Positions 34,541-48,315 are shown, counted from the first letter of the stretch. The stretch: DNA of 64,000 bases from Ascaris suum (GCA_013433145.1 CM024183.1:7607703-7671702), one strand, 5' to 3'. Notes: a model not told the origin generated them from the sequence alone. Program-made: numbers and translations.

Positions 34541-37500
34541 CAAGAATTTTAGCTTTGATTTTCATTTATGTTTTATCATATATTTGGGCGATCTTTTTGA
34601 AATACTCATTTGGATTGGTTTTAGTTGGTTACGAAGAGGTCCGATTCACTCACAAAATGGCAATTTTAGAGTATACGATTGCTTAGGAGTATTATGCCTA
34701 GTTGTCATTGATATGGATATTAGTGAGAAAATTGTTCTGTCTAACCATAGAATGCTATTGAATTAATTAGTCGTTTGCGGTAACAAGACTTTTACTTAAT
34801 ATAAAATTCTACCGTTACTTAATGTAAGCAATAATATCTTTGCAAAATTTCATTGAATATAATTGCCAATATTCATTTTCGGTCTCTTAAGAACAAAGAG
34901 AACAATTTCAACTTACGCAAAAAAAAGTAATTGAAAATATTTCGTACTCGATTAATCGAGTGAACCTAAAAATTTTAGCGTGGATTTACTACATTATTCA
35001 GAATAATCTCAAATTATTCACTGTTCCTTCTGAATCTTCAAAAATTCCTATGTCTAAGAAAAATGATGATTGTGTTTTTCATATAAGGATAAAGAAAACC
35101 CTATAAAAGCAACGAATCGATCAGATCGGAGTAGGAAGCAACCAAAACAGCATTAATAGTTTAATATGAAACAATTCTGAAAAAAAAAACATAGATTTGA
35201 ACAATATACGTAAATAGATGCTCGAAACAACGTTCAGTACGATAAGATACATAGTACATGATCGTCCAATCTACTAGACCGTTCATAAAAAAGATCAGAT
35301 TTTTCATCTCAATAGAACATTTTGCACTGTTTAAGGTTTATGAGCAAAGTGAATATCGTGAATACGATTTTTTTTAAGTGAAAACGAATACAAACCGCGC
35401 TTGAAAGAAAATATCGAAGAAATCGTTGATAATTTTGGAACATAAGACAAGGCCGAATTATATATCTCAATATTTTAACGATCACAGATCGCCGATCTCT
35501 AGTTGGCATTTCTAGTCAGAATTATAATGACCATAAAAGATCTCTTGAGAGATGATTTGAGTAAAGTTATTTTTGAATGATATCATCCGAGTGAGTGTTC
35601 ATCAACAAATACGAGTAGTATGCTATTTCTGAACTGAGTGACATATAAAATGAAGGCCTTTCACGAATGCCCTAAACATTCAGGTCACAAAACGTCTAAT
35701 TCATTATTGCTCGCCTTCAGACGTCTTTGAACTGATTTGTGAATAGCACATCGTCGAATGAAGTTCGAGATAGATTTCAATGCCTAAATCTTTAACAGCG
35801 CTAGCGGGCGGCTATTCGCAAACTCCAATTGAAGAAGGGAAAATTAAAACTTTTGCCCACAAAGTTTTAATGTATATGTCGAGCATGCTCAAAAAATCGA
35901 ACAACTAGAGTTTGCTTAATAAATTAAAACAACTTAAAAACTTAGGAAAATGAAAATTGCTCAGAATAATCAGTGATATGGGCAAGATTTTGTCTCGAAT
36001 GTTGCGAAAAATACTTGAGTTATTTCCAATTGGCACTAATGATTAAGTTGCCCTCTTCTAATTCACGTTTGATCTTCTTGGAATGTTCGATGGGTAATTT
36101 TTACAGTCAATGTTGAGAGAAAGCTTTATGGCGTAACGCAACTGCATTGCATTGCTCAGGTGGGTGGGACATGAAAGCACAAGGATACCTACAAAAAATG
36201 ATTGCATCTTGCAAGATGTATTCTCTTTACTCTCATCATTCTCCAACTATCTGCATCTCTTCGTTTCAAATAATGCTCACACGGCTCAACGCTAAAAAAA
36301 ACTAGCCACCTTAAACCCGACTGTGATTAGAAGAATGACTCATCGAAACGAGGAGCATTTATTTATTCGTTACCTCAGTGGCCATAGCAGCAGTGCTTCC
36401 ATTGAGCTGTCCAAACGAACAGTTTGCGCTATTGCAACGTTTCATTTAGTGTTACTGATAGTTTCTATATCGTTTCGTGCTTTTACCGATAAATATTAGT
36501 TAAAATTTAGTCTCTTCAAGATTGTATCTTATCGACCTATCTGTATTCGCCATTCTTATAAGCCCTACATTCCACACTTATTCGTCTCAACTTAGGCTGT
36601 CACTATTTGTGATATGTTGATATGACCACCCTGCTCTGTTTCTTTACTTTTTATGATGCTATACGCAATTTTTGATTTGAGGTACCACTTCTAAATATCG
36701 ATCAAGGACCAATTAAAGTAATATCCGTGAATAGGTATTACTCTGATCGATCCTATAAACAAATAGCTAATAAGAGAATGATTGACAGTTAAGAAAAAGC
36801 TAGATTTTGTCTGATTTCGATATTTCTTTTTCAAACATAAATAATTTTTATATTTTTGCTACAAATACGCAAAGTATTCGTGATACAATGACGTACAACA
36901 ACGTTAGATTTCATCTTTTTTTTTGCATCCTCACCGTTCAGTATATTTTTCAATAAAATTGATCAAAGTGATTTTTACGTACGACTCGTAATTGAAGCTT
37001 TAAAAACCTCTTTTTAATTCTTTTTTAAGTGATTTAGTTTCCACTCAACTGGGAGGGGTTTTTTTTGCAAATACCTTAGCAACAATTTATTCCTGCATTA
37101 TTCAATGAGGCGATTTAGGCCAAAGAAGATGAAATTAAAAAGATGTGTTGAAGTGTGGAAATATTATCGTCGTTTTTGAATTTTTTTGGGCGCATCAAGG
37201 ATATCCTCCTTTTCGCCCCTTTCGTTGGTTATTTTTATTATTGCCCTCAACGAACGTTCGATGAATCTTTTTCTTCGCCCACTCAATAGTCAACTGTTTC
37301 TTTTTTTCCAGTTGAGAATATAACATTCAACGCTATGAACGATCAGTGAGCATTGTGTTGAACAGATGTCGAACCAAGTGTTCTCAACTACTTCACCTTC
37401 CTTACTGCTGAGAGATTGGGCTCGTTAAGAGCTTCGCTAGTACTTTTGTATAAATCGATATATTTTGAAGTGGCACTTTTAGACCACATCCGTTCCTATC

Positions 37501-39300
37501 GGATATTGAAATTAGTTAGGAATTTCCGAGTTTTACTAAAAAATAGAATTTTTCCTCCTGTTTCTCGAGAAAACAATGCATCTATTCAACTAATTAATTG
37601 TTCCGTTTCTTGGAACAAATAGGAAGAAAAAAAACTAGTCTCCATTTTTAAAAAAGCTGAAAATTTTGCGAACTTTATTATATCCAATTAGAATAATTCC
37701 TTAAATTTAAATGTGCCGTTAATCTTAGCTTTTCTTTCATCTCATTACTATAATTCAGTCTACCATCATTGCTTCATTGTTTGCTTATTTATGAAAAAAT
37801 CGACTTCCTTCTTAACTAACAAATCTACTTTGAAATGTTACTCGAGAATGGGTGCAATTTATATTAGTAGCGAATTTTATCTTTAAAAAAATATCAAAAT
37901 ATAAAAAATTCTAGTAAGTTTTATTCAAAACGAATCTTTGAAAAAAAAAAAACTCCCGTTGTTTTACTCTATCATTCGATTGCCTTTTGCATAAAATTTC
38001 ACTAACTAATCACTTCTGATCTAATTTGTTGCACTAATATTTCGATGTGCTCAAATTTTTAATGCAGCTCCGGAGGTAATGGAGTTAATGCAGCTTCATT
38101 AATAGCAAAAACTTCAAAATATAAAAGAAAGATAAGAGACCGAAATATGAATGTATCATTTGTTTCGTCTCTCTTAAGAAGGTCATTCGACAAAGAAAAC
38201 GATCGACTGATATAACAATTACTCTAAACGATGATTGTTACAAATATATGCACTGTTGTACGCTTTTGTTAATTTCCTTTTCAAAAACGCATTATAATGA
38301 TATACATTTGTAGGCATGTATATCTACTGTTTATGTGCTAGTTTGAAAACTGAAGTTAAAACTAGAAAATTTGATGAATGTAAAGTACATTATAGAATAC
38401 TTTCTACTCTGCAGTAATTTATTTTGATTCATTAAATGAGAAGCGAATTATAACCATTTAGAGATATCAGAAGATTTTAATACATCGATTTCAGTTTCAT
38501 ATTAATAAAATTGAAGAAAAAAAAATATATCTTTCGTATAAAATTCATTCAAATGATCAAAAAATGAAAATATTGCTCAGTAAATATTTCATATTTTTGT
38601 AAACAATAAAACTAATCGACGACATGATCGATGTGCAAATTTTGATGTCGTGTTAATTTTTCTTGCACATTCCTCAGTTCATTTTTTATTATGATATTCG
38701 CTTTTTTATCATCTCGATTAAGTGAAATTTTCTTGGATAAAATAACTGTCGATACGTGAAATTATTCAATTAGTTATTTTATAGAGAGGGGCTTTCTTTC
38801 CCCCTCCCTCCACCTCTTTTGGTGCTACAAAACAAGATATTGTGCTGTAATAGAAAGCGCTTATGTGAAGGAAAAGCAACCTCTGAAACAGGTCAAAAAT
38901 TTCTTCCTCTGATATGCTGAAAGAGAAATTCGCTTTAGAATCCTTCAAATACGACAGCTTGATCCATTTAGGACTATATTATTGAGCTGTTTACTGCATT
39001 TAAATTGGTACTCCTTGTGGATGGCATTTTAGGTGCAAATTCCAGATGATCAACAATGAGATACTATCTTTTTACTTCATTTGTTCGCTTTCGGCTAGAG
39101 CGCTGTAAGAGGAACCATCATGTAATTGCATAGCAAAATATTTCAAATAATTAATGAAGCAAAATAAACAGTAAAAATCAATTAGTTCAGAATCTATTCT
39201 GATATGAGATGAATTTGGAATTACGCTCGAGAATTACTGCCATTATAGGCTGAATTGTTCACTCGAATCAACCAGCCGAACCAGTCAGCTCTCATATGTA
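34541..39300. other. no gene recognised
   Basis: AT-rich throughout. Short frames only, mostly of biased composition, with no motifs or exon chains I could support. Confidence 0.4.
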
Positions 39301-39530
39301 AACTGCTGGAGATCTGGGCGATGATTTCTTTCTCTCCAAGGTGTTCTAAACCAACCCTCTAGGAGCGGCGCCAATCGGAATAAGTGATTTCTTTAGCGCT
39401 GCTTAAAAGACGAAGTCGCCCCCCATCCCTAAGAGTGGAAGAAGGGAGGTAGACTGCATCTCAAACACTTTCGGTCTCCTAGAGACAGAAATTGGGTGCT
39501 TGCTTATCGGGAGTGAGGAATTTCAAGGCA
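39280..39530. repeat. GC-elevated island, unassigned
   Basis: It contains GGAGCGGCGCCAATCGG and CGCCCCCCATCCCTAAG in otherwise AT-rich DNA. Stops occur in all frames read. It is probably an old repeat or noncoding exon. Confidence 0.35.
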
Positions 39531-39540
39531 TAGCGCTTAT

Positions 39541-39849
39541 ATGTGTTTGAGCGTTGTAGCATCATCATATTCTAGTACTCAACTTGTACCATATACCATC
39601 AACATTTATATGTCACGTTTGGGATTTCCAATACTTTTAACTACATTGATGGGTTCAATAAGCGGCAATCAAATTGAACAGTTTGTGTTTGTCAATGCGA
39701 TCATTTTCACACTTGATTTAACGTTGTGTTTTATTTTATTTTATTTTATTTTATTTTATTTTTTACATGCAAATGGGAACATTGCAAAAATGATTCAATT
39801 TAAAATGACGTGTCACCGCAGCGGAAAATGTTTCTTTTCTTTTTCTTAG
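39541..39849 (+). CDS. unrecognised 102-residue open frame
   Basis: The first 60 codons look protein-like (YTINIYMSRLGFPILLTTLM, then SGNQIEQFVFVNAIIF). It then runs through a (TTTTA)n array at about 39728-39764. If real, only the part before the array is likely coding. No family recognised. Confidence 0.22.
   Translation: MCLSVVASSYSSTQLVPYTINIYMSRLGFPILLTTLMGSISGNQIEQFVFVNAIIFTLDLTLCFILFYFILFYFLHANGNIAKMIQFKMTCHRSGKCFFSFS
39728..39764. repeat. (TTTTA)n microsatellite
   Basis: About seven pentamer units. Confidence 0.95.
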
Positions 39850-40227
39850 AAGTATAAGTTTTTTTTTTTTGGAAAATTTCCTCATCATTTAGGAAGCCTT
39901 AAACGATCTCGGTAGATAGAAATTGAGTGGGCGTTTTATCGATCGTTTTCAACCGCTCATCGCTAAGGTCGTCATTTTCAACGATGAATCTATTAGTGTT
40001 GGTTTGTTGCTTTATTCGATTCAGTGGCGCCATTAGCACTTGTGGCTGATTTATAGTTGAATTAATCTTTGAGTTTTATATAAATTTATTTATTACATTT
40101 GTATTACGTAAATGTGTAGCATTTCAACGTCTAAGATATTATGATTTCCTTTACTCTATGATAGCAGTTTAGAGTTTGAGCATTTGATAACAAAAATTTG
40201 ACTTTAGCAATTCATATGGAAGCTTAA

Positions 40228-40586
40228 ATGTTTGAAATTTTGCCTAAAGATGGAAAAATATTAAGAGATGAAATGTGGAAGAAAGTACCGCAATTCAGTA
40301 TTATGAAGAAAAGACCAATGATAGAGGGGAAATTTGCGTACAATTTTAGGAGTACTTACATGCTAAATGTGACCTTGATGCAATAAAACGTTAAGTCGAT
40401 GATAACATTCGAAAATTTGTGTTTGTTTTTTAAAACGTTACAGCCTATGTGTTTGTGTCGTACAATCGTGTCACCTCTGAGAGTCATAAAGAGGATCTAC
40501 TTTTGATAGAGGAAGTGAAGAAGAAACTAGGCAAGAGAAGAATGAATTTTTATTTAGACCTCTCTACTAGTTATTTTCTCGTCTAA
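40228..40586 (+). CDS. unrecognised two-exon candidate gene, 88 residues
   Basis: Exon 1 (40228-40351) starts MFEILPKDGKILRDEMWKK and ends at GTACTT. Exon 2 (40444-40586) follows an ACGTTACAG acceptor, reads YVFVSYNRVTSESHKEDLL then IEEVKKKLGKRRMNF, and stops with TAA. The 92-base intron joins the two in phase (Arg, then Thr from a split codon). Both exons have balanced charged composition unlike random AT-rich frames. The start could instead be an acceptor (CTAAAG at 40249), making this an internal part of a larger gene. A possible further exon lies at 41359-41410 (LFKLVQQPSYKVFHSEK). No domain recognised. Confidence 0.45.
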
Positions 40587-43250
40587 TCAATTATGGACAA
40601 AGGAGAATATCGAAATTCGATCCAATTCTCTAAATTCATTAATTAAAATCCAGTTCTCTTTCTTCTGAGTTCCTCGAAAAAATAGTATCGCAAATGTTGC
40701 AAAAATTTGTTGAATATATGAACTATTGGAAGATAGGTATGATTCAGTTTTCCATATTTCTCGAATTTTGGCTAGGCGGTATTGTTTGTCAGTGAAAGCC
40801 AAATGAAATAATCAAAATATACATCGATTCGTTTATATATCTTCACATATATTTCCTATTTATAAGCAAAAAAAAAAAAAAAAAGAGATCGTTTCGTCGT
40901 ATTTTAGAATACTGCTAGAAAATTTTGATTGATGGAAAAGATATTGCACTGCTACGTTTAATTGTGCTAGAAAGTTTTTTTTTTCATCACTTCAAACATT
41001 CACGTCTCATAGCTGAATAGGCATATCTAATAAACGAGAAGGTTTATTAGGGTAACAGCATTAAAGTACATATATGCATGCTTTTAAGTGTTTTTTTAAT
41101 ATATTTGAATTTATTAAGTGCACTATTGAATAAGCTTTACTGACGAATTGCAATCCGGATTATTCAACCGGAATGGAATTCGTCATCACGGAGCATTTCT
41201 AGCTAACTTTACCGCAGTATATTAAACTTATCGGAAGCATCATAAAGCTTAAAACAGCTAGTCTGAAATGATATAAACAAGGATCACTAGTGGAATTTGC
41301 CATCATCCTCATCTTATCCTACAATGAGATAAATCTTATAATCGAAATCTAAGCACAGTTTGTTCAAGTTAGTGCAGCAGCCTTCTTACAAAGTCTTTCA
41401 TTCAGAAAAGGTTTTGGTGAATTTTGCCCTACTGATTCAAATATTTACACGAACCTTAGATCTGAATCTGAAGACTTATCGCTGTATTTACTCTTTTTCA
41501 TCTCTTCAACTTCCATATTTATTTTTTTCTGATCAGTGTTTCCATTTTGCTGAAAAAAAAAAACCTAAATTATACGGTGCGAGATCTGTAAGGATGGGAG
41601 GTCCTTGTTAATTTGTTTTATTAGCAAATTATTAGGATCGTGATATCTTCAGGTAAGTTCTTCAAAAATTTAATCTCTCACCAAATTTACTTTACATTTC
41701 AATATTTGTTAGCAATAATATTTTTGCACCCTTCAAATAAAATAGTACTCTCGTTTGAAAATTTCAATTATACGCTGAGAAAATTAATCGGTCATAAAAT
41801 ATTATTTTCGTTCATCGAAACATACATTTTATTTGAAAGTGATTTTGATTAACGCATTCGTACGATTCACTGCCTCTCAATGATTGATGAATTTCCCGTT
41901 TAATACGAATTTGAGCCGAAAGTTTACCGGGAGAACTTTTTTTTCTGCGAATCGTTTTAGGCTGAAAAAAAAAGAATTCTCCGCTGAGCCACCCTTTTGG
42001 TATATTCATTGCCACACACAAACGCAAAAAAAAAAAAAAAAAAAAAAACAACGAAAGCTTGCCTTCCAAATCTTTTATTAGCGTAACTTAAAACAAGCTT
42101 TAGATAAGAAAATATATGGTATGAATTAGATTTGCGATCGATTATTCAATATTTTATTATCATTTTAGCGTAGCTATAGAGATATTCATATATCGATCGG
42201 AATAAATATTCCATTTTTTTTTTTTGCATAACCCAAATACTTAAACAAATATTTTCATATATTTTTGTGTATTATTTAGTGACGATTCGTCTAAGTTCAA
42301 TTCTGCTTAAGAGCTTTTCTTTTCTATTTGGAATATTTTCGCTTGAAAAGAGCGAAATTTTCTCGAATATATTAATTTAAAATTGCAAAACTGATATTCC
42401 CTATACTATTTGTAAGATATAAATCGTTCCTCATGTAACTCGCTTCATTTCCGCAATTCTCGACTCACATCTGTATACGGTATAACGTTTTTCGTGCACT
42501 TTAAGGCAGACGAGGTGGAACAATTCAATTTTGCGCATTTTATTCTCCTTTTTTTTGGGTGCGTTTAGATTGGAATGTTCTCAAACAACATCGAACGGGA
42601 AGTTAACTACTTTCTAGCTAAATAGCTTGCAGAATCACAAGTGGAGAGCGAAAAAAAAACAGTTGTTGCTGTCGATGTGCTTGGTTGCACTATAGCACGC
42701 TAACGTTTGCGTTCCACTAATCTATCCTTCTGCAGCTCAATGTCAACGTTGAGTTCAAAACCTCGTTGAAAATCTGTTTTGATGGAATTGCTTCATTTTT
42801 TTTAATCAACCAATTTACTTTCACGGTACTTTTTAAGAACCCTTAATTGGGTCTCGGTTTAGTTTTATTGCTAGCGTTATGGCATCATAACCTCTTGGTG
42901 AATTCTTTCAGTAATTGCCGCTTATTCGCTTCTTTTTTTATTTATCTGCAAATATGTAGTTGTGTATTTCTCATGGCTAGTCGACCTTCACAATAAGATA
43001 GATGACACTTTCTAACGCCCAGCTAAACGGTATTTACTCATCACTATCGGTAATCAAAGCTCATCGTAGGATTCAGACGCGTAATAAGCATTCTACACTC
43101 TAATATTTCTTCCCTTCTCGTTCACCGATTCCCTCGACGATTATTACTGAGTGCGTCGCCACCTTTTTAATGTGAAGATTATTTGGCACTTATTTATTTA
43201 TTTATTCATTTATTTAGTCGACAAAGCTTTCATTACGAATAAATGTCTCT
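40587..43250. other. no gene supported
   Basis: AT-rich with A-runs (40868-40885 and about 42026-42047). Overlapping frames at 41812-42081 on both strands span the A-run and look spurious. Confidence 0.4.
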
Positions 43251-43254
43251 TCAT

Positions 43255-43490
43255 ATCGCTTGCACTCCCGCTTAGGTGAGGTTGTAGGGTAGCGTGAAGA
43301 TTAGTGCTCAGGCTCGTCTCCTGACCGTCTGATACTGACGAGTGGACTCATCGTTGTTCCATCAGGAGGAGAGATTTGACTTGCTGCACCACCCTCGCCC
43401 CTTGAGGCCCCTGGTTAGAGTGACTCGGTAGGACGTAACCAACGAGTCTCCTGGGAGCTCTTTTAAAACCGACCGCGCAGTAAGCAATGC
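43255..43490. repeat. GC-elevated island, unassigned
   Basis: About 235 bases much richer in G+C than the surroundings (for example CACCACCCTCGCCCCTTGAG). Preceded by (TTTA)n at about 43190-43217. Frames contain stops. Probably a repeat end; no copy elsewhere in the window. Confidence 0.35.
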
Positions 43491-45613
43491 TAAACGATGA
43501 ATGTAAATTGGTACTATTCTATTTGGCACTATTCTATATAATTTGTATCAATTTTTTTCTTATCAGCCATATGAAAGAAGTTCATTTCGAGCTAAATTTA
43601 TCAATTATCATTATTTTCTTATTGAATTTTTTGAATCCAATTTCGTAATTCAGTAAATAAAGTCAGCGCTAATTTCTCTACAGAAAATATCTAAATAAAG
43701 AAACAAATAATTTGTGAAACCTAACAAAATCGCCTATGGGCAATTCCGTTTCATTCATTTCTTCATTATTTTAAACGAAAGTGCATAAAATACGTAAATT
43801 TTTCATTTCTAGGAAATGAGCCTCAATCATATAACGAGGAAGTATCGAATTCAACATCGAAATTTTCGCCAGTTTCGAAAGAAAAAGCTTAGAAAAGCAA
43901 AAGGTTTTGGGGTATCTGATGCATTTTCCACTCCACTTATCTCGTCGTTTTTGCTTACTATGTTCCAGTTATTGAAATAAGATCCATTCCTAGCATTTTC
44001 AATATTAATATTTCAATTTCTCTCCATTAAAAGTAGTTTCAGCAGCTGTCACTTAATGACGTTCTACTTTTGTACAAAAGCAGTCTACCATTAAATTTAT
44101 CGGAAATTACGGTATGATAAAAAGTAGAAGAAAGCAAGTTGTAAAACTACATAGGAGAGATCGAATACTTCTCAGCACGTTTTCCAGACTGTCCGTTAAG
44201 ACTGTTATATGGGTGACGAGCGCGTCAATGAATTTTTATCAAATGTTGCCCTTTTGTTTCGTCCCTTTTGGAGGCATTGCATCCAACTTTTGTGTGGCTT
44301 TTCCTTCCCCTACGAACGCTCTCTGGGGATCTTGACAACGAGCAATACTTTTCAATTTTTTTAGTCAAAAGACAATTCCTATAAAATCACTTCGTGAAGT
44401 GCCCATTTCGTCGAGCCATTCTATGCCGAATTTCCCTCGCAGCAGAAATTATCTTCTCACATCGCAAGTGACCAGATAGAATAGTAGCTGATTGAATGTG
44501 CCGAAAAAAAAAGTGAGCATTGGTTGGGCTATAATATGGTTTTCGATGAATTGATCAACCGTTGTATATTTTATGTTTCGAAAAAAACGAGAAGCCTTAG
44601 CCGATGCAGCTGACACATGTTGGAACGGATCTTTTTTTTGTGTGTGTGTGCATATAGGGCACTATAAATGGTCAATATATTCGGGGAAACGCATACAGAG
44701 GTTTGCTTCCTCATATTAGATGTCTAGATGGACTCATTTATCCATCAAATGTATCAAATATGTCAAGATATATTCAGATGTGATTCTCTTCTCTTCAACG
44801 AGCCAAATGCAAACAAATGAAATGCATATCGGTAGAAACTGACGACTAAAGTTGAAGCTCGCACTTCGTTTTGTTATAATATTCTATAGTTAACGCAGAC
44901 GGAGAGAAAGTTTTCTGCTGCACTTATGAGCTTTTGTTGTGCTGAAATAGAACTCACCACAAGGCCCGTTTAATGTAAAAGTCTTCCTTTTGTGAGGGGA
45001 AATATAATCGTTTCTACGGGTGCAAAAGTGCACGAGTACTGAGACCTGAAAGAAAGAAGTTCACTAGGACATCCTAGTTAAACTGGGTTAGTAATAAATA
45101 AAATGGAATAAGAACGTTAGAGTTCGCTAATGACACTTTATTAGTCTACACAATGCCACCTGTGAGATCTAAATAATCGATTCCAAATAAATCATTTATC
45201 ATCCATAGTTTATCGTTATCTTTCATTAAAACATTTCATTAATGCACGTTGCTCGAAAAGAAATATTAAGTCATTTGAAAGAAAAAAAAATACGTGCGTT
45301 CTAAAATGAACGCATTTGGTAATCGCTAACAAATAACTAATTGCTAAGTTCATCTCTTCGATCACAATTGTTTTTTCAGTGATGATGTCAAGGTCGAGAG
45401 ACAATATTTTTACATTTTCTATCTCTAACAAATAGAAAAAATTTTCATCTATCGTTATTCATTTGTTATATTTTTCTCATTAAGCAATTTTTCATTTATG
45501 GAAAAAATAATTACTCGTTGTGTGCAAGTGTTAGCGAATATTGACTCCAAAACAATGCAAAATTTACCGAGATTTCGAATCGTAATTACTAGAAGTTAAA
45601 AGATTTGAAGTAT
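43491..45613. other. no gene recognised
   Basis: Only a 73-codon frame at 44114-44335 and a 71-codon frame at 45216-45431 (-), neither with a motif. A short (TG)n occurs near 44640. Confidence 0.4.
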
Positions 45614-45690
45614 TACCAATAGCTCAGTTGGCAGAGCAGCAAACCGCAGGTATAGGACTTTCAGGTACAAAGACCTATAGCCAGGAAGAT
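45614..45690 (+). pseudogene. tRNA-like relic
   Basis: TAGCTCAGTTGGCAGAGC is a perfect A-box/D-arm (stem GCTC/GAGC at 45622-45625 and 45634-45637). The anticodon arm does not fold and there is no GGTTCGANNCC B-box. Downstream is a separate hairpin, TATAGG (45651-45656) with CCTATA (45674-45679). A tRNA pseudogene or tRNA-derived repeat fits; an intact tRNA does not. Confidence 0.45.
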
Positions 45691-46680
45691 TTTTTATACA
45701 ATTTCTTGCATGTGACATTTAAATCAGGTCGAATGAGTCATAAATTAATTGTTGATTTGATTCAGCCATAAATATTTACATAGCTTGATGCGAAAACATG
45801 GCGGAAGTAAGGAAAAAAGAAAAAACAAAAAAACGAGAATATAACAAATGTGTTGTTAACATTATTAGCGTCATCACATAGCGATGCGCCCACACATTGC
45901 ACTAAGAAGTTTGACGCACAGCTTAGACAGTGATTTGTTCGTTACCGGCAACAGGTGCGCTATACCTAAACACATTTCGTTTCGTGCAATTTATGAACAC
46001 ATATTTCTCCTAGTTTGAGAAAAATGCTATAAAACTTAACACCGCCTATTTGCTCATCTATATGACGGCATTCCCATCGATTTAGAGTTACTTTGAACAT
46101 ACTTTGAAGCTATAACTATTAGCTCGAAATCTTTTGGTGGTGAGTATAAGGGTATATATCTAGAGAGAGAGGAAAGTTTTTTTACTCGCTGAATTTCTCC
46201 GTTTCTTTGTGATTTCTGTAATTGAAATTTTTCTTGAACCGATGATCATCGATGAAATTTTCACCGAATATTCACTGAATCGATTGAAAGTGATGAAAAA
46301 GTTTTAGAATCGATTCTTTGACGATTGGCCATTTACTATATATATATTTTATTTTCGAAAAACTGAGAAAAAAAAAGAGGTAAAACTACTCAAGAAACAT
46401 TTTCATATAAAAAAATATTTATTTCAAAATATTTCTTTCTTTTTTTTCCATATCCCTCTAATTGTTGTCATTTCAACAAAAGATGCTTTTTGAATCATTA
46501 CGGAAACGATTTATTGTGCCGTAAATTTTAATGATTTCATATCAAATTGCAGTGAAAAGCTTTTCACTTAATTCTTTTGATTTTTTTCATTTAATTATTC
46601 ACTATCACTTCAGAATTATTAATCTCATCATTCATACATACAATAGAAACTAATAAAAGATTAGAGCATTAAAAAAATTG
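45691..46680. other. no gene recognised
   Basis: AT-rich, with (TA)n of only a few units at about 46338 and a T-run at about 46440. Confidence 0.4.
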
Positions 46681-46694
46681 AAGAATTCGACGTT

Positions 46695-46967
46695 ATGGTC
46701 GTTCGGTTTTTAAGCTATTTTATATTCAATGAGTTGGCGGATGATCCCCTTTTGATGTTTCGATCGCTTGCACACTTTTGCACACAACAGAATATTGTAT
46801 ATTGGTTGCTATCTCTTTTGTACATCTTATGTACAATCGCATTACGCGATTTTCTCATAATATTTCACTCTGAAATTGAAAGTTATCTTTTAAAAACTAA
46901 AAGCATCGAAGGGAAAGATAAAAAAGAGGTAATAAGAGGTTTTCATAATCCTATACGGATTTATTAG
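46695..46967 (+). CDS. unrecognised 90-residue open frame, possible membrane protein exon
   Basis: The frame is open upstream of the ATG too (IKKIEEFDV), after a TAG. It contains LADDPLLMFRSLAHFC, a hydrophobic hairpin (YWLLSLLYILCTIALRDFLI) and a charged end (SIEGKDKKE) followed by a reasonable GTAATA donor at 46930, or runs to TAG at 46965. The layout looks like real protein, but no family is recognised. It lies just upstream of the duplicated segment at 47033. Confidence 0.33.
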   Translation: MVVRFLSYFIFNELADDPLLMFRSLAHFCTQQNIVYWLLSLLYILCTIALRDFLIIFHSEIESYLLKTKSIEGKDKKEVIRGFHNPIRIY

Positions 46968-47032
46968 CAATAATTCCTCATCAATTTATATTCAGTTTCA
47001 ATCATATTAGGCAATCTAATCGATCTTTTGAA

Positions 47033-47531
47033 TCGAATTATTAATAAATTGAATTAAGCAATTGAAAAATTTCGAAATATTTGTGAAATATATTGCTTTC
47101 CAATAATTTAATTTTTTCTTTTTTTTCGCAAATATCTCTTCATAATAAAAAATAAGCCTTTGAAAGAACCAATTCAACACAAAATTACTAATTTTGCATA
47201 TGCAAGTCCAAAAATGTATGGCTCATTTCGCATTTTCTTTAAAAGCAAAATTGAAATCCCTTACTTTCTAGATCATATTTAAAACGTTTAAACTGCATAA
47301 TTTCTATCCATTGTCTGCATAATTTGAAAATTGCTTCTAAGACGATTGCATCCGAAAAGATAATAGGATTGGGGGTAAAATAAAAGGTGATAAGATAGGT
47401 GAAATAAGAAAAACTAGAGGACTTTTAAAAAATACGATTGGAGATTACACTCAAAATTCAACTTGCATTGCACTGCGTCGTTTACTTTTGCAATGATGGG
47501 TGCTTGCGTTCGTACAATTTGTTTGTCTGGT
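47033..47531. repeat. segmental direct duplication, copy 1
   Basis: About 499 bases from TCGAATTATTAATAAATTGA to GTTTGTCTGGT. Nearly identical to 48316-48832; I count fewer than ten small differences outside one indel. Confidence 0.95.
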
Positions 47532-48315
47532 TCATTGCACAGCACAAGGCCATTTACAAAAAAAGGCTCTGCGATGGTATTTTTTTCGTTCCTCACATAG
47601 TGCGCCGTCGTTTCTCGAATGTCAATGCCGCGTAATGCTCTCTCGTTACATCGGCACCAAGAGATGAATCCAGTTACGCATATTCTATGAATCGGTGAGA
47701 CAATACTAACGCATATTTAGACGTTTCAACCACCTATATAGTAACTACTACTGATACCTTTGATAATACAATTGGTACTACTATTAGCGCATTTGCGATA
47801 ACTGGACTCTTCCAGTGTGAAATATAAATTTGTCCTTTCCAGATTCTTGTAATATATGTATAAATTTTTACTAAAGTTTTATGGTCTATTATTAGCTCCC
47901 ATAAGGTAGAATTGAATCTATGTGTGGACAGGAAAGAGGATTGGAGGATAAAGCGAGCAACATTGATTGATTGTTATCAGTGTTATTTAGCACTAATATC
48001 AGTGGTACTAGAACGCCAATGATATGAAAGCCTACTTACTGGAATTCATTTATCACGTGCAATTAGCCCAGCACTTATGTTCGCCAATAGATTCTCTATC
48101 GTAACACTACAATTTATCTACCTTCTTTCATTTATACTTCACAAATTGTGCAACCGGCTGGTAACGATCGATTCGTCACTCGCTCATACATATTTATCAT
48201 GTTAGAAGGACATTTAAGTCATCAATTTTCTTTTCATTCTATATTTTTCATAGCAAGATTTCCTCTTCTCAAATCCCCCAAGATAAAAAGCTACCATCTT
48301 TAGCCGGAGTTCACG

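Noticed and set aside
41812..42081. Complementary 85- and 65-codon frames with polyPhe or polyLys
   Set aside because: They span a 22-base A-run and mirror each other, with no motif.
45614..45690. Intact tRNA gene
   Set aside because: No foldable anticodon arm, no B-box and no acceptor stem; kept only as a tRNA-like relic.
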